Shown one piece after another: positions 47,701-56,990 of a stretch of DNA of 64,000 nt; position 1 is the stretch's first letter, and every line of letters starts with the position of its first letter. A program made the position numbers and the translations under genes. A model generated the notes under the pieces. The model made no database searches and was not told the origin of the DNA. It saw only the letters and a list, made by a program, of their open reading frames with translations. This stretch comes from Stomorhina lunata (Eukaryota; Arthropoda; Insecta; Diptera; Rhiniidae). The DNA lies in NCBI GenBank assembly GCA_933228675.1, contig OW121742.1:123357983-123421982 (forward strand), given 5' to 3'.

Positions 47701-50126
47701 GAATCCGATGGAACGCTATGACCGACACATTCTGTTATAAGTCTGAATACATAAATTTCGATAATATAAAAGTAACTAAAAGAAATATTCTGTCTTGTGT
47801 AGCTAAACTTTTTGACCCGGCAGGATGGCTTACGCCAATAATTATTGTAGCCAAGATGCTTCTTCAGGAGTTATGGCAAGATGGTGTAGAGTGGGATGGG
47901 GATGTAAAACCTCATGTTCTTAATAAATGGAAAGTTTTTGTTGATCATTTGCATTTTATCGAAGAAATTAAAATTCCACGCTGGGTAGATTTTCAACCTA
48001 AAAATTTCATTCAACTACACGGATTCTGTGATGCATCTGAGCTAGCATACTGTGCAGCTCTCTATTTAAAGTCTGAAAATTCCTTTTCCTGTAGTTCACA
48101 CTTGCTAGTAGCAAAAAGTAAGGTAGCGCCCCTACAAAAAATTAGTTTACCACGTTTGGAATTGTGTGGAGCTTTACTCCTTTCTAAATTAGTAAAACAC
48201 GTTACTTGCAACATTTTATTATCAAAAGCACCAATATACTTGTGGTCAGATTCAACCATTGTTCTTGCATGGCTTCAGAAGCCTCCACACACCTGGAAAA
48301 CATACGTGGCAAATAGAACTTCAAAAATTATAGAGAATGTCGGCAACGCCACATGGAGGCATGTGCCTACCACTGACAATCCTGCTGACCTTGGCACTAG
48401 AGGGTGCAAGTCTCAAGACTTAGTTAATAACCCCTTATGGTGGCATGGACCCATGTGGCTTATAAATTCTCAAGATTGTTGGCCAGTATCAGAACAAACT
48501 TATCTAGAGCCACCCGAACGGAAATTAACCGTACAAACGCACTACAGTGCAAACTTTACTAACCATTCTCCCAACAATTCCATCCAACCTTCTAAACAAA
48601 TACCACGTACAAAATTGGAAGTTGGTGAGGAGTATTATATCATCAATCACTTTAACCGATATGATAAGGCTCTTCGAGTTATATCATATATGTATAGATT
48701 TTTCCAATTCACCTCAAAGTCCACTCACGACGTAAGTGGTAAAGATCATCTAAGGCAGGAAGAGCTGGATCGATCAAAAATAACCCTAATTAAATTGACC
48801 CAGATAGCATATTATACTAATGAGTATCAAGATTTACTTAATTCCCGGCCAATTTCTAAGAAGAGTTCCCTCGTATCATTGAATCCGTTTGTAGATTCTA
48901 AGGGACTTCTACGAGTTAATGGACGTTTGATAAATTCTTCATTAACTTATGAAGAAAAGTGTCCGGTTTTAATACCATATCAATCGAATTTGTGCACAAT
49001 GATCCTTAATTTTATGCACCAGAACTTAATGCATGCAGATGTTGCCCTTATGATGAATATGGTTCGGCACCAGTTTTATATTCCGGGTCTTAAAAGAGCT
49101 GTCAAAAAATGCATTAACAAATGCATAGTTTGTGTTCGCTATAAACAAAGAGTTCTATCTCAAATTATGGCAGCCCTGCCACCTGAGAGAACTACGTTCT
49201 CCCTACCGTTCACTTTTACCGGGGTAGATTTCGCGGGCCCATTTAACATTAAAGCGGGACATTTACGAAATTCTCCCTTTATGAAAGGCTACGCCTGTAT
49301 CTTCGTATGTTTTGCAACGAGAGCTATACATCTGGAACCTTGTTCAAACCTTTCGTCTGAAGCCTTCATGGCTACCTTTCAGAGATTTGCCAGTAGAAGA
49401 GGTTTACCCAAGCGGATAATGTCCGATAATGGCACCAACTTTGTTGGTGCAAGTAAAGCCTTACTTAAGGAATACTCTGTATTTCTTAAAGAAACGGGCA
49501 AGGAAATATCAGAAAAGTATGCAATCCACGGCTTTGAATGGAAATTTATACCACCTAGTGCACCGCACATGGGAGGCCTGTGGGAAGCTGGAGTAAAAAG
49601 CTTCAAGCTTCATTTTAGGAAAGTTGTAGGAAATCAAAGGTTTAATTTTGAAGAATTTACTACCCTTTTAGTACGAATCGAAGGTGTTCTTAACTCCCGT
49701 CCCTTATCTCCGATGTCTGAGGACCCTAATGACTTGCAAGTGCTAACTCCTGGACACTTTCTTCGAGGGGGTCCAATAATGCTTCCCCCTGAGACACCAG
49801 CAGACGATCTAAATATATCACTCCTAAACCGATGGGAGAAACTAAAAGCACTACATCATCGATTTGCTCAACGGTGGAAGGCAGAGTATCTAATGGAGCT
49901 CCATAAACGCTATAAATGGCGTTTCCCTAAAAGAGAATTGCTTGTAGGTGACTTTGTGATAGTCAAAGATGAGATTCTTCCGCCGAGTGAATGGAGACTA
50001 GGCCGTGTTGAAGATGTTCACCATGGATCGGATAAGCAAGTGAGAGTCGCTGAAGTGCGGACTCATTCTGGTTTAGTAACCCGACCTATTGTTAAGCTTT
50101 GTTGGTTACCGATCATGGATAAGTAG
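44784..50126 (+). CDS. BEL/Pao Gag-Pol polyprotein, intact, 1,780 aa
   Basis: Encodes the structural protein and enzymes of the retrotransposon, made as one ORF without frameshift. Domains in order: coiled N-terminus (about 1-100); DUF1759-type Gag region (about 135-310); three CCHC/CCHH zinc knuckles (C351-C363, C384-C397, C403-H415); retropepsin-like DUF1758 protease with LIDSAS (D489) and a later LLGSD (591-594); Pao-type reverse transcriptase (about 765-940) with D829 in FNGDI and YVDD at 905-908; RNase H with D1083, E1126, D1156 and NPAD (D1202); integrase HHCC zinc domain (H1412, H1417, C1447, C1450); integrase core D1482, D1548, E1601; and a C-terminal DUF5641-like domain (about 1685-1775). 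All catalytic residues expected are present and no stop or shift interrupts the frame. The start is the first ATG after an ATG-free leader (context CATAATGG). The protein is full length for the superfamily. Confidence 0.97.
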   Translation: MGSQAHSKFVVETDNMFDECDNFAKQNTEDLTESLVEAKLESLEEDWTTIKKSYETIYSTSDSIISAEFKELARTRFRECKRKFQETKANMNDLLKAAKGPPNYQSGPYHSSVLGNSGFYPPNQTFDLSELGVRVPACDMKVFNGSYEEWPSFRDMFSVLYHNNPRVSQVEKFFHLLNKTSGDALAIVQKFPLTEHNYTAAWNALKSRYENKKFLVEIQLKALFNIEPANNETSVDINRIRTTICDCLAMLIGHGLRVDQWDPILVYLCSTKLPIQTIAAWEESLECDTELPTWLKMDNFLKNRHRVVERIERARDQLLHIDSTNKPDSKQNLNRNNATSSKSFNQKNSSCVLCKDNHALRNCHKFLDFSVKQRSDYIERNRICSNCLGLNHLNKDCRSVFRCSQCKNKHHSLLHPNNNNTFNSFHTHSTLETSNRTMDSELPSCSGCKKTSTNVQTHMSVNDENILLPTTLVQIHHLGEKFIVRALIDSASKRTFLTENIRRRLNLSSDPADFEICGLGGTVVANSKKVCNITIVAEKHDLRLDTQAVVVTNLTSLMPNTTIKIPNLSEVRDLELADPNFYISSHVDMLLGSDVIPHILLEGTRKNILGNMVAQNSVYGWFLYGPFKTCTLSLVAVDVMKNHIGNDELSLQLKKFWELEEISKNTVLSEEDIICEKLYKETTYRRKDGRYVVKLPFKQEFPSTQFLSSSRYAAKQQFLHMETNLSKKNDLLNTYNDVLREYIDLGHMVKCDSTELRKNDKYFSYYLPHHAVFRPDSVTTKLRIVFNGSRKTKSSYSLNDVLYNGPTLQSDLMTIILNWRMYKYVFNGDIEKMYRQIIINDSDKPFQRILFRNHFNTDVEDYELATVTFGVNCAPYLAIRTLLQLADDSERHSPLASKILRDETYVDDILSGGHTIESAVESQKQLLATLISAGFPLRKITANHPLLLQVSKENLLNDDFLKFQDTSSTKTLGIRWNAMTDTFCYKSEYINFDNIKVTKRNILSCVAKLFDPAGWLTPIIIVAKMLLQELWQDGVEWDGDVKPHVLNKWKVFVDHLHFIEEIKIPRWVDFQPKNFIQLHGFCDASELAYCAALYLKSENSFSCSSHLLVAKSKVAPLQKISLPRLELCGALLLSKLVKHVTCNILLSKAPIYLWSDSTIVLAWLQKPPHTWKTYVANRTSKIIENVGNATWRHVPTTDNPADLGTRGCKSQDLVNNPLWWHGPMWLINSQDCWPVSEQTYLEPPERKLTVQTHYSANFTNHSPNNSIQPSKQIPRTKLEVGEEYYIINHFNRYDKALRVISYMYRFFQFTSKSTHDVSGKDHLRQEELDRSKITLIKLTQIAYYTNEYQDLLNSRPISKKSSLVSLNPFVDSKGLLRVNGRLINSSLTYEEKCPVLIPYQSNLCTMILNFMHQNLMHADVALMMNMVRHQFYIPGLKRAVKKCINKCIVCVRYKQRVLSQIMAALPPERTTFSLPFTFTGVDFAGPFNIKAGHLRNSPFMKGYACIFVCFATRAIHLEPCSNLSSEAFMATFQRFASRRGLPKRIMSDNGTNFVGASKALLKEYSVFLKETGKEISEKYAIHGFEWKFIPPSAPHMGGLWEAGVKSFKLHFRKVVGNQRFNFEEFTTLLVRIEGVLNSRPLSPMSEDPNDLQVLTPGHFLRGGPIMLPPETPADDLNISLLNRWEKLKALHHRFAQRWKAEYLMELHKRYKWRFPKRELLVGDFVIVKDEILPPSEWRLGRVEDVHHGSDKQVRVAEVRTHSGLVTRPIVKLCWLPIMDK

Positions 50127-50260
50127 ATAATATAAAATAATAAGTTCCTTAACACTACTCTCCTATCTCCTACTTACCTCTTTTATAAAGTAGGATTTCC
50201 AATCCTTAATCACTAATTCCTTCTTTTTCTTTCCCTTCCTTCCTCTTTTTATCCTCACAG
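50127..50260 (+). promoter_or_regulatory. Polypyrimidine tract and splice acceptor before ORF2
   Basis: The 134-bp gap between Gag-Pol and ORF2 ends in a long pyrimidine-rich stretch (about 50218-50258) followed by CACAG at 50256-50260. The ORF2 start codon lies 8 bases downstream. This is a close match to a metazoan 3' splice site and suggests that ORF2 is translated from a spliced subgenomic RNA. Confidence 0.65.
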
Positions 50261-50267
50261 AATTATT

Positions 50268-50939
50268 ATGGAACCTGTACGTCGCCCTAGCACTTGCCTG
50301 ATTTGCTTCAAAACCCATCACTTGAGGAACTGCAGCATTTTTAAAGGGTTTTCCGTGCAACAACGATGTTATACGGTACGGGTTCATCAATACTGCAGAA
50401 ATTGCCTCTCGCGGTCCCATAAAACGAATGACTGCATTTCTCAAATAGGATGCCGAACATGTGGCAATCTTCACCACACGTTGTTACACCAACCACATGC
50501 GACTGCAAATAATGCAACAACATCACGGAGGTCAGTTCAGGATCGACTTCAACTCCCCCGACAACAGCATCGTATTCCTAACAGAGTACACCCTCCGGTT
50601 CGTCGTTTACAACGACCTGTACAGCGCGTCGAAAATGATGCCACGTCTCAACGATCGCGCCTTAGTAGCAACGCTGATTCGGGGATTGTCGATGTCATAA
50701 CCCCTCGACAACGTCGCTCAAGGCAGAGGCCCAACCCTCTAATGCGGCAATTACAACAGCAGGCAGCCGGTCAAGAGACAACACATCAGCTGTTGCGTCA
50801 AATGGTCTCCACCATGGATCGCCTAAGCCAGGCTATTCTTGCACCCGTGCAAGGGGGGCGGCATGTTGAGGCCCCAGAGGAATCCGACTTAGAAGAGAGT
50901 GATGGCATCCATGATTTTGACATGGAACCTCTTTTATAA
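50268..50939 (+). CDS. ORF2: zinc-knuckle, arginine-rich accessory protein (223 aa)
   Basis: A second ORF in the position where retroviruses and some LTR elements carry env. Residues 10-74 align without gaps to Gag residues 351-415: all metal-ligand positions match (C10, C13, H17, C22; C43, C46, H51, C56; C62, C65, H69/H70, H74), with about 29 of 65 residues identical by hand count. It is therefore a diverged duplicate of the nucleocapsid zinc module. Residues 84-154 are Arg/Gln rich, with RQRRSRQR at 147-154 as a possible RNA-binding or nuclear-import patch. Residues 155-192 could form an amphipathic helix, and 201-220 are strongly acidic. There is no signal peptide or membrane segment, so it is not an envelope protein. 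The polypurine tract lies inside it, and residues 200-223 and the stop codon are encoded by the 3' LTR. Nucleic-acid binding is likely from family knowledge; its exact role is unknown. Confidence 0.82.
   Translation: MEPVRRPSTCLICFKTHHLRNCSIFKGFSVQQRCYTVRVHQYCRNCLSRSHKTNDCISQIGCRTCGNLHHTLLHQPHATANNATTSRRSVQDRLQLPRQQHRIPNRVHPPVRRLQRPVQRVENDATSQRSRLSSNADSGIVDVITPRQRRSRQRPNPLMRQLQQQAAGQETTHQLLRQMVSTMDRLSQAILAPVQGGRHVEAPEESDLEESDGIHDFDMEPLL
50851..50863 (+). promoter_or_regulatory. Polypurine tract
   Basis: AAGGGGGGCGGCA directly abuts the 3' LTR and would prime plus-strand DNA synthesis. It is purine-rich but interrupted by two C bases and is read as codons of ORF2. Confidence 0.75.
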
Positions 50940-51284
50940 GTATTCACCGTTTGCCATTGTGAATGGCCCCTAAAATTGACAATTTAGTTGTCAATTTGTT
51001 TGGCGGTTTTTTGTGGACAAAAAAGAAAGCTCTTACCGAAGTGCGGGCAGCCGAGTTCCATCATTCTAAATAAAACATTTAATAAAAGTACAAAATTAAT
51101 AAAAAATAAAAAGTGAATTAAATATTAATCAAATTACCTTTCTGTTTTCTTCTGCCATCTGAACCGTAAGTAAGTTCCAATTTACACTCCAAAATTATCT
51201 GCTTAGCAATAATTTGGTTATAGTCTTTTAACTCCGTTGAAAGCAACAACAAATTTCCAAAGATATTACTTGGAAATTTGTTTA
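50864..51284 (+). repeat. 3' LTR (421 bp)
   Basis: Same length as 43196-43616 and, by direct reading, the same sequence, which implies recent insertion or recent gene conversion. It encodes the last 24 residues and stop codon of ORF2 and carries the functional polyadenylation signals. Confidence 0.96.
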
Positions 51285-51289
51285 GTAAT
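51285..51289. repeat. Right target-site duplication GTAAT
   Basis: Exact copy of the five bases before the 5' LTR (43191-43195). Confidence 0.93.
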
Positions 51290-51799
51290 AGAAAAACAAT
51301 ATAATCAAAATCAGATAAACAGGTAATAGAATCATCAATGGAAACCTGCAGAGTGAATTTTGAACAAAAAACTCTTTAAAAATCACTACAAATTCATTTT
51401 ACAATTTTAAATAATCAGTAGAGTCGAAACCTAAAAACTTCATTATTACAAATTTCAAAATGAAAACAAGCTCCTCTAGGCAATCCTTTTGAAATCTGAA
51501 AAAATAAAACTTTAAACAAAATTTAGGTTTCATATTTTACAAAATTGTAAATACTTTTTAAAACCCAAAACATTTTAGCAAAAATAAATTGAAGAGGAAA
51601 GAGCAGCATGAAACCCTAATTTGAAAAATAATAAAAACCAATTGTTTGCATATAACAAATATTTAATTTAACCAGGACCAAAAATATTTTTTTAACAAAA
51701 ACAAAATATATTTGGGTTTTACTAACACAAATTCAGATTAATATTACAAAACATATACACCTATACACACATACTAACAATCATTTAAAAACAAATTTT
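51290..51799. other. Non-coding spacer
   Basis: AT-rich sequence between the retrotransposon and the next satellite. No gene or repeat was recognised. Confidence 0.5.
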
Positions 51800-52003
51800 A
51801 GATGATCAAATTGCTATAGGAAAGTTAAAGAAAGCAAGATCTACCACTGGAGGATATTTCTATAGCAAAGTTGACGAAAGAAAAATATTTCTATAAAAAA
51901 GATGATGCAAGGAAGATGACGAAAGAAAGACTTTTCTATATGATGACGAAAAGAAGACTTTTCTAAAGAAAAGATGACGAACAGAAGACATTTCTATTAA
52001 AAA
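51800..52003 (-). repeat. Degenerate 31-bp satellite family A, minus orientation, block 10
   Basis: Six to seven decayed units (AAGTTGACGAAAGAAA, AAGATGACGAACAGAAGACA). It runs directly into family C with no spacer. Confidence 0.8.
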
Positions 52004-52035
52004 TTTTTCAAAAATAAATTTTTGAAAAATTTTTA
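51998..52035. repeat. Perfect 18-bp palindrome at the family A / family C junction
   Basis: 18 bases at 51998-52015 are the exact reverse complement of 52018-52035, with a 2-base spacer (AA). The palindrome is built from AAATTTTTC-type family C sequence and sits exactly where the array changes family. Confidence 0.88.
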
Positions 52036-53405
52036 TAATAATAAGAAATTTGTAAAAAAATTTTCAAAACTTAGAAAATTTCTTATTTCTTTAGAAAGTT
52101 ATTAAAAATTTTTCTTATTTTCATAGGTAATTTTTAAAAAATTCGCTATTTTTATAGGAACTTTTTCAAAAATTTTCTATTTTTATAAGAAGTTTTCCAA
52201 AATTTGTTTATTTTTATGGGAAATTTTTCAAACTTTTTTATTTTTCTTGGAAATTTTTTAAAAATTTCTTTTTTTTTATAGAAAATTTTTTTAAAAATTT
52301 ATTACTTTTATAGGAAATTTTTCAACAATTTTTTTATTATTATAGGAAATTTTTCAAAAATTCTTATTTTTATAGGAAATTTTACAAAAATTTCTTATTT
52401 TTATAGGAAATTTTTCAAAAATTTCTTATTTTGATAAGAAATTTTTCAACAATTTCTTAATTTTATAGAATAATTTTTAAAATTTTCTTATTCTTATGTC
52501 TTATTTTTATAGGAAATTTTTGAAAAATTTCTTATTTTTATAGGAAATTTTTCAAAAATTTCTTATTTTTATAGGCAATTTTTCAAAAATATCTTATTTT
52601 TATAGGAAATTTTTAAAAACTTTCTTATTTTTATAGGAAATTTTTAAAAAATTTCGTATTTTCAAAGCAGTTTTACTAAAATTTCTTATTTTTATAATAA
52701 AATTTTTAAAATTTCTTATTTTTATAGAAAATTTTTCTACAATTTCTTATTTTTATAGGAAATTTTTCAAAATTATATTATATGATATTTTTCTAATTTT
52801 TTTTATTTTTATAAGAAATTTTTCTAAAATTTGTTCTTTTTGTATGAAATGTTTCAAAACTTTCTAATTCTTTTAGGAAATTTTTTAAAAATTTCTTATT
52901 TTTATAGGAAACTTTTAAAAAATTTCATATTTTTATAGGAAAGTTTTCAAAAATTTCATATTTTTACAGAAATTTTTTCAAAAATTTCCTATTTTTATAG
53001 GAAATTTTTCAAAAATATCTTATTTTTATAAGAAATTTTACAAAAATTTATTATTTTTATAGGAAATTTTTCAAAAATTTCTTTTCTTTTATAGGAACGT
53101 TTTCAAAAATTTCTTATTTTTATAGAAAATTTATCAAAAATTTCGTATTTTTATAGGAAATTTTTCAAAAATTTCTTATCTTTATAGAAAATTGTTCAAA
53201 AATTACTTACTTTTATAGGAAAATTTTCAAAAATTTCTTATTTTTATGGGAAATTTTTTAAAAATTTCTTATTTTTATAAGAAATTTTTGAATTTTTTTT
53301 TTATTTTTATAGGAAATTTTTCAAAAATATTTTATTTTTATAAGAAATTTGTAAAAAAATTCTAATTTTGATAGGAAATTTTTTAAAAAATTAATTTTTA
53401 TCAAA
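52004..53405 (+). repeat. 31-bp AT-rich satellite family C, plus orientation, block 1
   Basis: About 45 units containing TTTTCAAAAATTTCTTATTT and TTATAGGAAA, diverged, with CTTATT more common than CCTATT. No gene is present. Confidence 0.94.
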
Positions 53406-55254
53406 CCGTTGCCTATATTTGGGCGCTTATGATTGGAGGAATAAATTTAAAATTTTAATTTTTTTCTTATATAACAAAAAATCTATTTTAAATATTTTTG
53501 TGTTTAAGTCGCTGTCATAACAATAGTACTCATGACATTTTGTATTTTAATTTATATTATGCATTTGTATGGGTATGAATTTTCTATTTCTATTATTGCA
53601 AAATTTATATTGAATGTTTATGTATTATTTGTTTAAATATTTGTATGCAAATATAATAACAATAGTAATAATGACAAGGGAGAAAACCACAATATGTTAA
53701 CAAATACACGGACACATTCGCAAATTTTATATGTGAAAAGCACATATTCTCAAACATTCATAGAATATATTCATACATTCATAAGTACATACTAATACTG
53801 CTACTAACAATTATATAGAAATTACATTAATGCATGTATTGTTTAATAATGGCAGTGGTAAAGAGGTTTAAATTTTGTATATTCATATACATATAAACTT
53901 GGTTACCTATAATTATTATGTAGATATGTATTTGCATTTGTTCGGATCTGTTGTTGTGTTTATGGACATGTTTGTGCTTGTTTTGTTATATAAAATTCAA
54001 TTGGGCCCAAAAATGTTTTCAGGCCTGTTGTTGCTAACAGTTTTAGCGGTCTTTAGTAAAATGTTATTATCATTATTTGGCACATAATAGTGAGGTTCTG
54101 AAAATGAGCAGCTTTATGTTATATCAAAAAGTAAATTTTGCTAAAAAAAAGAACAAGCTCTGTTTCAAAAATTTCTAGTAAAATTAAGAGAAATTTCTCG
54201 AAAGACAAGAAATTTTTAAAAATATCCTTTAAAAATGTTATTTTGCTCTTTTTGTATCCACTTTGGCTGTTTTGCCTTAATTCGAATCCCTTGACGTAAA
54301 TGAATGAAATTAGGTTTTGAACTAAACACCAATTCAATAATATAAAGTGTATTGAAAATTAATGAGGATATTCATGAATTGTTCATTATTGGAGTTAAAG
54401 TTATATTAAGAATGAATAAGTAAAATACAATTTTGTTAAAAAAAATTACAATTTCAATATAAATATTACAAAGGATTCTACTAAATTTAAAAATTTTATA
54501 ATTTTTATTACTTATACGCTCTAGTGCTTCATACCTAAAAGTTATTTAAAAATTCAATAGCTCCCACCCAGAAAACACTTTAAATCCTGAATAGAGAATT
54601 AAATCGCAAAATATCAAAGAAATTTTATTTTAAAAATTTATTTACTTTTATTACTCTGCCAAATAAAGAAGGACCAAATTGTAGAAAAAAGTTTTTTTTT
54701 TCTGCCAAAAAAAAGGAAAGAAAAATTGGGGAAAAAAACTAAAATCCATAGTTGTAAGAATCATGTAAAGCAAGTTGGTAAAGTGGTTAAAGTGGTTTTG
54801 AGACAAGCACATATAAAATTTACAAGCATGCTAATACTTCTAGCCAAACGTCACAAAGCAGCCAGAAAAACATTAAAGTAAATAGAAATTCTAAAAAATA
54901 CTATAATATAAAAAACTAAATAAAGGAAAATAGAAATTTGAGAAAAATAAAATAATAATAACTACAAGTGGTAAAGGCAGCAGCTAACTTTTTTTCCTAG
55001 ATTTTCTTAGACCAACAAAAAAAAGCAGAGCAAAGAAGAAGGTAGTGGTAATGGCATTACAGAAACGGAAGTCATAAATCATATGTGTGCAAATATATAG
55101 AGCCTTAAAAACATTTATACCAGCTTTAACTCGGTATAACCAGGAAGGAAAGACACAAACAAAAATATAGAAAATCATCATCAGATAAAATTAAATAAAG
55201 AAAAAAGTAACAAAGAATGTTTCGTCGGACAATACGATCATAAGATGCTCTACA
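53406..55254. other. Non-coding spacer
   Basis: AT-rich, apparently single-copy. ORFs of 65-72 codons (53875-54087 +, 54119-54337 -, 54984-55181 -) show no recognisable features. No RNA gene was seen. Confidence 0.5.
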
Positions 55255-56990
55255 AATAAAAATTCCTAAGAAAAATAAGTAATTTTTAAAAAAATTTCCT
55301 ATAAAAATAAGAAGTTTTTTAAAAATCGTTAATTTAAATAAAAAATAAAAATAAAATTCCTATTAAAATAAGAAATCTTTTAAAAATTTCTGTCAAAAAT
55401 AAGATATTTTTGAAAAATTTCCTATAAAAATAAGAAATTTTTAAAAAAATTTCTATAAATTTATGAAATTTTTAAAAATTTTTCTTTAAAAATAAGAAAT
55501 TTTTTAAAAATGTCCTATAAAAATAAGAAATTTTTGAAAAATTTTCTATAAAATAAGAAATTTTTCAAAAATATTCCATAAAAATAAGAAATTTTAGAAA
55601 AATTTATAACAACAAGAAATTTTTGAAAACTTTCCTGTAAAAATAAAACATTTTTGAAAAATTTCCAATAAAAATAAGAAATTTCTGAAAAATTCGCAAT
55701 AAAAATAAGAAATTTTTGAAAAAATATATGTAAATAAGAAATTTTTAAAAAAATTAATTTAAATATAAGAAATTTTTGAAAAATTTTCTTATAAAAATAG
55801 AAAATTTTTGAAAAATTTCCTATAAAAATAAGAAATTTTTGAAAAGTTTCCTATAAAAATAGGAAATTTTTGAAAAATTTCCTTCAAAAAAAGTAATTTT
55901 TTGAAAAATTTCCTATAAAAATAGTAAATTTTTGAAAAATTTCCTACAAAAATAGTAAAATTTTGAAAAATTTCCTATAAAAATAGTAAACTTTTGAAAA
56001 AATTCCTATAAAAATACGAAATTTTTGAAAAATTTCCAATAAGAACAGGAAATTTTTGAAAAATTGCCATTAAAAATAGGAAATTTTTTAAAAATATCCA
56101 ATAGAAATAGGAAATTTTTTAAAAATTTCCAATAAAATAGGAAATTTTTGAAAAATTTCTTATCAAATATGAAATTTTTGACAAATTTCCTATCAAGTAT
56201 GAAATTTTTGAAAAATTTTGAAAAATTTCCAATAGAATTTACTATTTCTGAATTTGAAAATTTTCCAATAAAATAGGAAATTTTTGAAAAATTTCCTATA
56301 AAAATATTAAATTTTTGAAAAGTTTCCTATAAAAATAGGAAATTTTTGAAAAATTTCCTTCAAAAATAGTAAAATTTTGAAAAATTTCCTATAAAAATAG
56401 TAAACTTTTGAAAAAATTCCTATAAAAATACGAAATTTTTGAAAAATTTCCAATAAGAACAGGAAATTTTTGAAAAATTGCCATTAAAAATAGGAAATTT
56501 TTTAAAAATTTCCAATAGAAATAGGAAATTTTTGAAAAATTTCCAATAAAATAGGAAATTTTTGAAAAATTTCTTATCAATTATGAAATTTTTGACAAAT
56601 TTCCTATCAAGTATGAAATTTTTGAAAAATTTTGAAAAATTTCCAATAGAAATAGTAAATTTTTGAAAATTTTCCAATAAAATAGGAAATTTTTGAAAAA
56701 TTTCCTATCAGATATGAAATTTTTGACAAATTTCCTATCAAATATGAAATTTTTGAAAAATTTCCTATTTTCCTGTTTCCTAAAAATAAAACATTTTTGA
56801 AAAATTTTTATAAAAATAAGAAATTTTTGAAAAATTTTGCAAAAAGAATAATTTTTTGAAAAATTTCGTATAAAAAAAAAATCAAAAATTTCCTATAAAA
56901 ACAAATTTTTTTCAAAAAATTCCTTAAAAAATAAAAAATCTGTAAAAAGATTTCCAAAAAATTTAAAAAAATTTGAAATTTTTTTTGTAA
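55255..56990 (-). repeat. 31-bp AT-rich satellite family C, minus orientation, block 2
   Basis: About 55 units in reverse complement (TTTTTGAAAAATTTCC, TATAAAAATAGGAAA) with many length variants. A multi-unit block is duplicated: TAAACTTTTG followed by the rare strings AATACGAAA, CAATAAGAACAGG and TTGCCATT begins at 55987 and again at 56401 (offset 414 bp). Minus-strand ORFs here are repeat by-products. Confidence 0.94.

Larger units (their letters stand above)
43196..51284 (+). mobile_element. Complete BEL/Pao LTR retrotransposon (8,089 bp)
   Basis: All structural parts of an LTR element are present: two 421-bp LTRs with no difference found by eye, GTAAT duplications, a tRNA primer-binding site directly after the 5' LTR, a long leader, one intact Gag-Pol ORF, a second small ORF, and a G-rich polypurine tract directly before the 3' LTR. 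The domain order of the polyprotein (Gag with zinc knuckles, protease, reverse transcriptase, RNase H, integrase) and its single-frame Gag-Pol are typical of BEL/Pao. Identical LTRs and intact ORFs suggest a very recent insertion that may still be mobile. No envelope-like ORF with signal peptide or transmembrane segment is seen. It inserted into non-satellite DNA between the family A and family C regions. Confidence 0.97.

Noticed and set aside
50163..50526. Minus-strand ORFs opposite ORF2
   Set aside because: Shadows of ORF2 and of the polypyrimidine tract.
56389..56677. Phe/Lys-rich minus-strand ORFs in family C
   Set aside because: By-product of the 31-bp AT-rich repeat.
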